Source: Bacteroidota bacterium (GTDB lineage: Bacteria; Bacteroidota; Bacteroidia; Bacteroidales; VadinHA17). From it: 12,641 bases of DNA. Under the pieces are notes generated by a model. It saw only the letters and a list, made by a program, of their open reading frames with translations. It had not been told where the DNA came from and did no database searches. Shown piece by piece: positions 1-6,786 of this stretch. The stretch is from contig JAUVHQ010000035.1 in assembly GCA_030593185.1 (NCBI GenBank), positions 1-12,641 on the forward strand, given 5' to 3'. The translations under genes and the position numbers were made by a program. Within the stretch, counting starts at the first letter, position 1; every line of letters begins with the position of its first letter.

Positions 1-79
1 ACGAATATAGTGATGCAGCGGGTCATGGACCTGCCACCTGTAGTTTTACAGTTACTGTGAACGATAATGAAGATCCGAC
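1..79 (+). repeat. Near-identical HYR coding repeat, copy 1
   Basis: This 79-nt block recurs 258 nt downstream (86 codons, one HYR unit) with one mismatch: C at 24 against A at 282, changing His to Asn. It begins at the window edge, so the duplicated unit probably extends further left. DNA-level identity, rather than just protein similarity, points to recent tandem duplication or gene conversion. Confidence 0.95.
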
Positions 80-2777
80 AGTTGAGAGCTGTCCTTCAAA
101 TATTACAGTCAATAATGATTTAGGCAACTGTAGTGCAGTAGTTACTTATGCAGAACCGGCTTTTGCAGACAATTGTGATGGCAGCGGATTATCCGGCACA
201 CGTACTTCAGGGCTTGCCAGCGGATCTGCTTTTCCTGTAGGAATTACCACTGTTACTTACGAATATAGTGATGCAGCGGGTAATGGACCTGCCACCTGTA
301 GTTTTACAGTTACTGTGAACGATAATGAAGATCCGACGATCACCTGTCCTGCAGATGTAACAGTTAATGTAAATGCAGGAACCTGTACAGCAACAGGCGT
401 AGCCTTAGGCAGCCCGACAACATCAGATAACTGCAGTGTTGCAAGTGTTATCAATAATGCCACAGAGCCTTATACCCTGGGTAATACAACAGTAACCTGG
501 ACTGTAACAGATGGCTCCGGCAATACAGCGAACTGTACACAAACAGTAACCGTAATAGATAATATTGATCCGACGATCACCTGTATAACTGATCAGACAC
601 GCAATGCAGATGCAGGCATGACCTATTATACTGTTTCAGGAACTGAGTTTGACCCTGTTTCAACATCAGATAATTGTGGGGTTGCAAGCGTAATAAATAA
701 TATTAATGGTGGAGCAACCTTAGATGGGGAGCAAATTAATGACGGTACGAGTATAACATGGACTGTTACTGATAATTCGACTAATACAGCACAGTGTAGC
801 TTTAGTGTAACCGTAATATCGTTACCGGAAAATCCCGGACCTATAACAGCCAGCGACGATACTGTATGTGCCGGACAAACAGGAGTTACCTATGCAATTG
901 ATTCCGTAGACAGGGCAACATCATATTCATGGACAGTACCTACAGGTGCTTCAATTGTTGGTGTTACTGATGATACACTGATTACAGTTGATTATAGCTT
1001 ATCTGCTGTAAGCGGTGATATAACAGTGGTTGATGTAAATGCAAATGGTAACAGTGCAATACCAGGCACTTTTGCTGTAGTTGTAAATCCAGTTCCTGTA
1101 GCAACCTTAACAAGTAGTGATCCAAATGATATTATATGTGTCGGTGAAACTGTAACTTTCACTGCTGGAGGTGGAGATATTTATGAATTCTTTATTGACG
1201 GAATAAGTGTTCAATATCCTGGAGTAATAAATACCTATATTACTAATTCCCTGAATAACGGAGAGACTGTCACTGTTGAAGTACTTGATACCATTACCGG
1301 ATGTAGTGCAGTTAGTAGTGAAATAACCATTTCTGTTCCACCTGCATTAACAATTACTCCGACTTCAGATATTACATTGTTGTGTTATGGTGATTCTACA
1401 GCATCAGGAACCTTTACAGCCAGTGGTGGCACTGCTTCTTATCTGTTTACTGTGGATGTAAACACAGCAGGTGCGAGTATTGGTACATCTACGGCGACAG
1501 ATATAAGTTTCACAAATGGTGGTGTTGGTGAAGTGACAGTAAACGTCATTGATAATAATGGTTGTACAGCTACTTCCACAATTTCAGTTACTGAACCTGC
1601 AAATCTTGTTATTAGTTCTACAGAAACAAATGTGACCTGTCATGGAGAAAGTGACGGCACAATAGATATTTCCGTTACCGGCGGTACAACAAATTATTCT
1701 TATGCATGGAGTCACGGACCAACTGCAGAAGATGCTATTAATTTAACTGAAGGTACATATACTGTTGTAGTTACAGATGCTAATGGTTGTACCATAGATA
1801 GCGCAATTACAATATCTGAACCACCAGCATTAGTAATTAACCATGTAAATACTGATGTGACATGTAACAACAGAAATGATGGAGCAATAAACATTACCGC
1901 AAGTGGTGGTGCAGGGCAATATACATATAGCTGGAGTCATGGTCCAGCTTCTGAAGATTTGACCGGTCTGACTGCGGGGGACTATACAATTACAGTAACA
2001 GATGCAAATAGCTGTACTTTAGACAGTACCTTTACTATTTATGAACCGGCAGCCTGGATTGTTTCAGTATCGGTAACAGATGTTACATGTTATGGAGAGA
2101 ATAACGGACGGGTAGCAGTTAGCGTCAGCGGAGGAATTCAACCTTATAATTACTTGTGGTCTGATGGACAAACAGGACAGATTGTCGATAGTTTATCTCC
2201 CATAGATTATTCTGTTACTATTACAGATGCGTTAGGGTGTAGTTGGGTTGAAATTATGACAATTGCTGAACCTCTTCCAATTACAACTGAAACTGAAACT
2301 ACGAATGCAAGCTGTCCGGGAGTTCCTGATGGAGCTATCGTGCTGAATATTAGTGGAGGTACAGCACCATACATAGTATTATGGTCGAATTCTGCAACAA
2401 CAAAAGATTTAACTAATATAACTGACGGAACATATACAGTTGAAATCACGGATGCAAACCTGTGTATAAAGACAGATTCAGCTACTGTTGGTATTTTTGG
2501 TGAGAATTGTGTAACTGAGATACCAACTATCATAACTCCAAATGGAGATGGTAAAAATGATGTATGGAGAATTGAGAATATTCAATTATATTCAAATGCA
2601 ACAATTGAAATTTATACACGTTGGAGTAAATTAGTATACAGGTCTGATGATGGTAATCAGGATCCATGGGATGGTACATTCAAAGGGAAAGAGCTTCCGA
2701 TGGATTCATATCATTATATTATTGACCTTGGAAATGGTTCAAAACCAATTGTTGGAAGTGTAACGATTGTCAGATAG
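3..2777 (+). CDS. Giant HYR/SprB-repeat surface protein with T9SS type B sorting domain (5' truncated)
   Basis: This is the C-terminal part (924 codons) of a large secreted adhesin-like protein. The frame is open from base 3, and the GTG at 57 lies inside a HYR repeat, so the true start is upstream of the window. Domain order by nucleotide: end of one HYR unit (3-71), three more HYR-like units (about 72-329, 330-566 and 567-827), a PKD-like domain (about 828-1090), an Ig-like domain (about 1093-1340), five SprB-like repeats (1341-2492) and a C-terminal sorting domain (about 2514-2774) with the ITPNGDGKNDVW motif. That ending is the gliding-motility-associated type B CTD recognised by the type IX system. 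Established knowledge: such proteins are moved across the outer membrane and shown on the surface or released. The PorP/SprF gene 28 nt downstream is the usual partner. Ligand and exact role are unknown. SprB-like is a domain-level statement, not orthology to the gliding adhesin. Confidence 0.93.
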   Translation, partial: EYSDAAGHGPATCSFTVTVNDNEDPTVESCPSNITVNNDLGNCSAVVTYAEPAFADNCDGSGLSGTRTSGLASGSAFPVGITTVTYEYSDAAGNGPATCSFTVTVNDNEDPTITCPADVTVNVNAGTCTATGVALGSPTTSDNCSVASVINNATEPYTLGNTTVTWTVTDGSGNTANCTQTVTVIDNIDPTITCITDQTRNADAGMTYYTVSGTEFDPVSTSDNCGVASVINNINGGATLDGEQINDGTSITWTVTDNSTNTAQCSFSVTVISLPENPGPITASDDTVCAGQTGVTYAIDSVDRATSYSWTVPTGASIVGVTDDTLITVDYSLSAVSGDITVVDVNANGNSAIPGTFAVVVNPVPVATLTSSDPNDIICVGETVTFTAGGGDIYEFFIDGISVQYPGVINTYITNSLNNGETVTVEVLDTITGCSAVSSEITISVPPALTITPTSDITLLCYGDSTASGTFTASGGTASYLFTVDVNTAGASIGTSTATDISFTNGGVGEVTVNVIDNNGCTATSTISVTEPANLVISSTETNVTCHGESDGTIDISVTGGTTNYSYAWSHGPTAEDAINLTEGTYTVVVTDANGCTIDSAITISEPPALVINHVNTDVTCNNRNDGAINITASGGAGQYTYSWSHGPASEDLTGLTAGDYTITVTDANSCTLDSTFTIYEPAAWIVSVSVTDVTCYGENNGRVAVSVSGGIQPYNYLWSDGQTGQIVDSLSPIDYSVTITDALGCSWVEIMTIAEPLPITTETETTNASCPGVPDGAIVLNISGGTAPYIVLWSNSATTKDLTNITDGTYTVEITDANLCIKTDSATVGIFGENCVTEIPTIITPNGDGKNDVWRIENIQLYSNATIEIYTRWSKLVYRSDDGNQDPWDGTFKGKELPMDSYHYIIDLGNGSKPIVGSVTIVR
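259..337 (+). repeat. Near-identical HYR coding repeat, copy 2
   Basis: This is the second copy of the 79-nt block at 1-79 (78 of 79 identical), ending at the GATCCGAC that starts the next HYR unit. An 18-nt stretch beginning here (330-347) recurs at 567-584 at the start of the following unit. Unit boundaries therefore share DNA identity even where the interiors have diverged. Confidence 0.95.
1341..2492 (+). repeat. Array of five SprB-like repeats with 75-codon period
   Basis: Five protein repeats follow the pattern C-x-G-x-x-(D/N)-G, a Gly-Gly turn, Y-x-W-S-(H/D)-G, G-x-Y-(T/S)-V-x-(I/V)-T-D, G-C and an (S/A)EP or YEP ending. Counting residues from the GTG at 57, the first Cys of each repeat is at 443, 528, 603, 678 and 753, and the second Cys is at 503, 578, 653, 728 and 803. 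The last four repeats therefore have an exact 75-residue period with the two Cys 50 apart. The first repeat is longer and lacks the YxWSHG segment. At DNA level the copies have diverged, so this is an old array. Confidence 0.88.
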
Positions 2778-2805
2778 CGGAAAATTTTGTAATATTGAGG
2801 CATTT

Positions 2806-3792
2806 ATGAGAAAAAGGCTTATATTATATATTGGATTCTTTGTACTTTTTTCCCATTCGATCAGTACTTTTGGTCAACAGTTGCCAATTTATAGTCAGTA
2901 CATGATGAATGGATTTCTGTTGAATCCTTCATTAGCCGGGAATGACGGCTATACTTCAATTAACCTGACTGCCAGGGAACAATGGCTAGGGATCAGCAGT
3001 GCTCCAAGAACACATGCCATAAGTGTCCAAACCAGGTTGCTGAAGACCAGTTATATTTCTAAATCAACCTCGGTGCGTAGGAAAATTACCCGCCCTTCAC
3101 GTGAAGGACGTGTTGGACTTGGTGGTTATGTTTTCAATGATAAGAATGGCATAATTGACAGAACCGGTTTTCAATTAACATACGCTTATCATATTCCAAT
3201 GGATGATAAACAACTTTCATTTGGAATATCAGCTAATGCTTTTCAGTTCTCAATTGATGAAGACGAAATTGTTCTGTTTGACCAGGACGATCCATATTTA
3301 ATGGAATATGATAAGATAATATTTATTCCTGATGCAAATTTTGGGGTGAGTTTTCATACACCCGAACTATTTGTTGGAATATCTGCTACACAACTGTTAA
3401 GATCAGCATTGAAGCTTGGTAATCAATCATACACTAACTATCGGTTACTCAGGCACTATTTTATCATGGGAGGATACAAATTTGATGTTACACCGGAGAT
3501 TGTTATTCAACCTTCAATTCTTATGAAATCATCTGATATGTTTCGTAGTTTTCAGATTGACCTGAATGCCAGGGTTTTCTACAGGAATGATTATTGGGCT
3601 GGATTGTCTTATCGTACAAATGATGCTATGGTTGTTATGGCTGGTGTTAAAGTTAGCCAATATTATTTTGGGTATGCCTTCGATTATTCTCTTTCAAATA
3701 TAAGAAAATACAGTTTTGGTTCTCATGAGTTTTTAATTGCGATTAAACTTGGAGATAGTGCAAGGAGATACCGCTGGTTAAACAGATACTAA
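2806..3792 (+). CDS. PorP/SprF family type IX secretion outer-membrane protein
   Basis: A 328-residue protein starting at ATG 2806. An upstream in-frame TTG at 2767 would overlap the previous gene and put 13 residues ahead of the signal peptide, so I reject it. Residues 1-23 form a signal peptide (MRKR, a hydrophobic core, STFG before QQ). The mature protein opens with the family hallmark, a QLPIYSQYMMNGFLLNPSLAG-like segment around residues 25-45, and ends with FGYAFDYSLSNI and SHEFLIAIKL, as is typical of PorP/SprF beta-strand proteins. In Flavobacterium, SprF is needed to export the adjacent adhesin SprB; other family members bind T9SS substrates with type B CTDs. Here it directly follows such a substrate (28-nt gap), so the two are probably cotranscribed and work together. 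The gene meets the kinase gene tail to tail, 15 nt away, with no clear terminator between them. Confidence 0.93.
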   Translation: MRKRLILYIGFFVLFSHSISTFGQQLPIYSQYMMNGFLLNPSLAGNDGYTSINLTAREQWLGISSAPRTHAISVQTRLLKTSYISKSTSVRRKITRPSREGRVGLGGYVFNDKNGIIDRTGFQLTYAYHIPMDDKQLSFGISANAFQFSIDEDEIVLFDQDDPYLMEYDKIIFIPDANFGVSFHTPELFVGISATQLLRSALKLGNQSYTNYRLLRHYFIMGGYKFDVTPEIVIQPSILMKSSDMFRSFQIDLNARVFYRNDYWAGLSYRTNDAMVVMAGVKVSQYYFGYAFDYSLSNIRKYSFGSHEFLIAIKLGDSARRYRWLNRY

Positions 3793-3813
3793 AATTTCAA
3801 GCAGATACTAAAA
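3783..3813. repeat. 12-bp direct repeat across the convergent gene ends
   Basis: CAGATACTAAAA occurs at 3783-3794 and again at 3802-3813. The first copy contains the porP/sprF stop codon (TAA 3790-3792). The second contains the stop codon of the minus-strand kinase (TAG read from 3810-3808). It may be a small local duplication that helped form the junction. No function is evident. Confidence 0.6.
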
Positions 3814-5166
3814 AGTCAGGGAAAAAACAGTTTCAGTATCAGGTTTAGAGTAAGCGGTAATTGTTCCACCATGTAATCTGAGAATCTGTCTCGATAAACT
3901 TAAACCAATACCGGATCCTTTTTGTTTAGTTGTAAAAAATGGGATGAATACTTTATCAAGTACATCTGGCAAAATTCCCGGCCCGTTATCAATAACCTGC
4001 ATGGTTGGTCGACCTCTTTTATTGAAGTAAGATTTTAAAATAATTTTGCCATCAGGTTTCTTTTCAAGTGCATGAATAGAATTCTTCACTAGGTTTATAA
4101 GAACCTGCTCAATTAATTCTTCATCAGCTGAAACATGAAGATCCTCGGGCTCAACCTGGATTTCAATATTAATACCGGATTTATTGATTTCATCTTCCAT
4201 CAGATAAATAATATTTTCGAATATATCTTTGACATTTGTTATTTTAAAATTCGGCTTTGGAATTCTTGTTAGGTTTCTGTATGTATTAACAAAATACAGT
4301 AGTCCTGTACTTCTTTTGTTTATTGTTTGTATAGCTTTATGTAGCTCTATAACAGCATCTTTGTCCATTTCACAATCTTTATCCTCTTCCTCCTTTGCCC
4401 TGATATCTTTAAGCATAATATCAAGAGTTGAAGAGATAGAAGCAATTGGCGTAATAGAATTCATTATTTCATGAGTGAGAACACGAATCAATTTCTGCCA
4501 TGCTTCAGTTTCTTGGTCTTCAAGAACATTCTGTATGTTTTTAATTGTAACCAGAGTGATGAATTTGTTTTTTAACTTAATTTCAGTCCCAAAAATTGCC
4601 AGTTGCAGCAGATCATCTTCATCCTGGACTTTAATAAGGTAATGATGACCTGGTTTAAGATCTAATAAAGTCTGAACAAGTTCCTGACTAAGATGTTCAA
4701 GACTTTTTACATTCTTCAGATCACTTATTTGAAAAAGCTTTTTAGCAGCTTTATTGATCATATCAACAGTTCCATCTTTTAAATACGCAATAATACTCAC
4801 ATCAGTATTTTGCACTACGTTTTGAAGATAGTGGAAGTGTTCTTCTTTCTCTGACCTTATTGCCTGAAAATCTTGAATGACATCATTAAAAGCTTTGTTG
4901 AGCTGGTCAAAAGAAGAACCCATTCCTTCAACATTGAAAGATCTTGTAAACTCTGAAAAACGAATAGATTCAAGAAAACTGGCAAGATGCCGGTTAGTTC
5001 TATCAACAAATTGATAAAGTGCAAAAATCTGGTAAGCAGTAAATACACCCAGTAAGACAGTAGTAAGTATATGATTGTTCATCAATGTGAATAATAACAG
5101 AAAAATTGTTACAAAAAGCAACAATATTCTTAATCCGGCATTGATTCTGAAATTCTTAAATACCAT
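3808..5166 (-). CDS. NtrY-like membrane sensor histidine kinase
   Basis: A 452-residue kinase. Two adjacent hydrophobic helices (about residues 10-28 and 31-52) anchor it, with almost no periplasmic loop, so the signal is probably sensed in the membrane or cytoplasm. A linker with HAMP-like character (about 53-105) leads to a PAS-like domain (about 106-215). The dimerisation helix has the phosphoacceptor His232 in VLTHEIMNSITP. A very acidic stretch (about 256-270) sits in the hairpin between the two DHp helices. The ATP-binding domain shows the N box around Asn358-Asn362, the G1 box DNGPG (393-397), the F box IPFFTTK and the G2 box GSGIGLSL (417-424), all intact. The gene starts inside the 3' end of the response-regulator gene (11-nt overlap, different frame), which indicates cotranscription and probably translational coupling. 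Its partner is therefore the upstream NtrC-type activator. The stimulus is unknown. Confidence 0.93.
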   Translation of the reverse strand: MVFKNFRINAGLRILLLFVTIFLLLFTLMNNHILTTVLLGVFTAYQIFALYQFVDRTNRHLASFLESIRFSEFTRSFNVEGMGSSFDQLNKAFNDVIQDFQAIRSEKEEHFHYLQNVVQNTDVSIIAYLKDGTVDMINKAAKKLFQISDLKNVKSLEHLSQELVQTLLDLKPGHHYLIKVQDEDDLLQLAIFGTEIKLKNKFITLVTIKNIQNVLEDQETEAWQKLIRVLTHEIMNSITPIASISSTLDIMLKDIRAKEEEDKDCEMDKDAVIELHKAIQTINKRSTGLLYFVNTYRNLTRIPKPNFKITNVKDIFENIIYLMEDEINKSGINIEIQVEPEDLHVSADEELIEQVLINLVKNSIHALEKKPDGKIILKSYFNKRGRPTMQVIDNGPGILPDVLDKVFIPFFTTKQKGSGIGLSLSRQILRLHGGTITAYSKPDTETVFSLTF

Positions 5167-6532
5167 GTTTTTCCATTCTTCTATAAAGAGAAGTGCGAGT
5201 TAATCCGAGTTCTTCAGCAGCTTGAGTTACGTTACCTCCATGTTTCTTCATTGCTTTAGTAATAATCGCTTTTTCAACATCTTCCAGGTTCAACGTATCA
5301 ACTTCAAATTCTGATCTCATTTTTTTTGGGGAAGAAAGAATGAAATTTTCTGGTTGTAATATCTCTGAATCGCCTAAAATGATTGCTCTTTCAATAGCAT
5401 GTTGTAGTTCCCTGACATTCCCGGGCCAGGAATACTGATTTAATATCTTCATTGCTGCAGAACTGATTCCTTTAACTGACTTCTTATATTTTTTTGTATT
5501 AAGCTTAATAAAATGATTGGTTAATAATGATATATCTCCGGTTCTTTCTCTTAAAGGCGGCAGATGAATTTCAACAGTATTTATTCTATATAAAAGATCC
5601 TGCCGGAATGAATTATCGTCCAGCATCTGGTGAATATCAGTATTGGTAGCACATATCAATCTAACATCAATCAGGGTGGGATTATTTGCGCCAACACGGG
5701 TAACCTCTTTACGTTCAATTACTGTTAGAAGTTTTGTTTGAAGAGGTAAGGAAAGATTTCCGATTTCATCAAGAAATAATGTTCCGCCGCTTGCAATTTC
5801 AAATCTTCCGGTTTTTTCTTTTCTAGCATCTGTGAATGCTCCTTTTACATGGCCGAACAGTTCACTTTCAAATAAAGTTTCACTTATTGAACCAAGATCA
5901 ACACTAACAAATATTTCATCTTTCCTTGAAGAATTCCGGTGTAAAGCCCTTGCTACAAGTTCTTTTCCAGTTCCGTTTTCGCCAAGGATAAGTATGTTAG
6001 CATCAGTTTTAGCAACTTTGGAGATTGTAGAGAAAACTTCCTGCATCTCAGGTGATTTTCCGATAAACTCATGAAACGGCTGATCAAGTGTGGCACTGAA
6101 TTCTTTCTGTTTTGTTTTCAGGTCAATGTTTTCACGTTGCGACTTACTTAATCTTATTGCAGATGAAACTGTTGCAAGTAGCTTTTCGTTTTGCCAGGGC
6201 TTTAAGACAAAATCTGTAGCGCCTGCTTTTATTGCCTTAACTGCTTTTTCAGCATCTCCATAAGCAGTAATGAAAACAACAATAGCCGAAGGATCAATTT
6301 TAAGGATCTCAGCAAGCCAGCTAAATCCTTCCTGACCACTTATTGCATCTTTTGTGAAGTTCATATCCAGTAAAATAATATCGTAATTCCCTGTTGTAAC
6401 GTAGTCAGGAATCCTTGAAGGATCATGTAATGTATCAATAACTTCAACATGAGATTTTAAAAGAAGTTTTAACGCAAACAAGATGTCTTCGTTATCGTCA
6501 ATAGCTAATACTCTTCCTTTTTTGTTACTCAT
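5156..6532 (-). CDS. NtrC-family sigma-54-dependent response regulator
   Basis: A 458-residue transcription activator. I chose the ATG at 6532-6530 because AAAAGG lies 4 nt before it and the receiver fold begins at once; an ATG at 6559 would add nine residues. Receiver domain: acidic pair Asp12/Asp13, phosphoacceptor Asp56 in ILLDMNF, Thr89, and Lys111 in FVLKPW. AAA+ domain: Walker A GENGTGK (184-190), the sigma-54 contact loop reading GAFTDA (231-236) instead of the usual GAFTGA, Walker B TLFLDEIG (251-258), and the RQDLLYRINTVEIHLPPLRER segment containing the arginine-finger region (310-330). The C-terminal Fis-type helix-turn-helix is at about 431-454. Such proteins, when phosphorylated, form a ring that remodels sigma-54 polymerase at -24/-12 promoters. 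A promoter of this kind lies upstream of the divergent efflux operon, making that operon the likely target. The kinase gene overlaps its 3' end. Confidence 0.95.
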   Translation of the reverse strand: MSNKKGRVLAIDDNEDILFALKLLLKSHVEVIDTLHDPSRIPDYVTTGNYDIILLDMNFTKDAISGQEGFSWLAEILKIDPSAIVVFITAYGDAEKAVKAIKAGATDFVLKPWQNEKLLATVSSAIRLSKSQRENIDLKTKQKEFSATLDQPFHEFIGKSPEMQEVFSTISKVAKTDANILILGENGTGKELVARALHRNSSRKDEIFVSVDLGSISETLFESELFGHVKGAFTDARKEKTGRFEIASGGTLFLDEIGNLSLPLQTKLLTVIERKEVTRVGANNPTLIDVRLICATNTDIHQMLDDNSFRQDLLYRINTVEIHLPPLRERTGDISLLTNHFIKLNTKKYKKSVKGISSAAMKILNQYSWPGNVRELQHAIERAIILGDSEILQPENFILSSPKKMRSEFEVDTLNLEDVEKAIITKAMKKHGGNVTQAAEELGLTRTSLYRRMEKHGI

Positions 6533-6654
6533 ATAACCTTTTTTTAGATTTGTAACCATTAAAAATATTTTACAAGATAAAGATAAATTATTTTTAAAAT
6601 GTTTGAGATAGAATGCAAATGATTTTTTATTATTGTCCGATTTCGTACTTTACA

Positions 6655-6671
6655 TGTTCCAAATTCGAACA
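6655..6671. promoter_or_regulatory. 17-nt palindrome, candidate activator binding site
   Basis: TGTTCCAAATTCGAACA is symmetric except for one mismatched pair and the central base. Its centre (6663) is 100 bp upstream of the start predicted from the sigma-54 promoter, a common place for an NtrC-family upstream activating sequence. It also lies about 120 bp upstream of the regulator's own start codon, so it could serve both directions. Binding by the adjacent regulator is inference. Confidence 0.5.
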
Positions 6672-6677
6672 CTTTTT

Positions 6678-6712
6678 GTCTGTTAAGTAAATAGTAAATA
6701 TGTGTAACAGAC
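6678..6712. promoter_or_regulatory. Perfect 8-bp inverted repeat, second candidate activator site
   Basis: GTCTGTTA (6678-6685) and TAACAGAC (6705-6712) are exact inverted copies separated by 19 nt. The centre of symmetry (6695) is 32 bp, about three helical turns, from the centre of the palindrome at 6655-6671, and 68 bp upstream of the predicted start. Both elements carry TGTT/AACA half-site character, which would suit two activator dimers on one face of the DNA. The wide spacer makes a single-dimer site less certain. Confidence 0.42.
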
Positions 6713-6735
6713 TTGATATTAGCAGTATGGATGAT

Positions 6736-6752
6736 TTGGCATGAAAAATGCG
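6736..6752 (+). promoter_or_regulatory. Sigma-54 (-24/-12) promoter of the efflux operon
   Basis: TTGGCATGAAAAATGCG matches the sigma-54 consensus YTGGCACGrNNNTTGCW at nearly every position. The invariant GG (6738-6739) and GC (6750-6751) are exactly 10 nt apart. Placing -12 at 6751 predicts a start at A6763 and a 24-nt leader to the ATG at 6787. The neighbouring divergent gene encodes a sigma-54 activator, which supports the assignment. The element overlaps an in-frame ATG at 6748, so that ATG cannot be the start used from this promoter. Confidence 0.78.
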
Positions 6753-6786
6753 CAGTTATAAGATAAATTTAAAAATTTTTAATGGA

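Noticed and set aside
2207..2533. 108-residue minus-strand frame inside the SprB repeats
   Set aside because: It is a shadow frame opposite repetitive Thr/Val/Ser-rich coding sequence, with no recognisable domain. The plus-strand frame is certain.
1..2777. Regular repeats considered as a CRISPR array or mobile-element repeats
   Set aside because: The repeats are in-frame protein repeats (HYR and SprB-like) of 225-258 nt with no spacers. No transposase, integrase or tRNA-like sequence was seen anywhere in the window.
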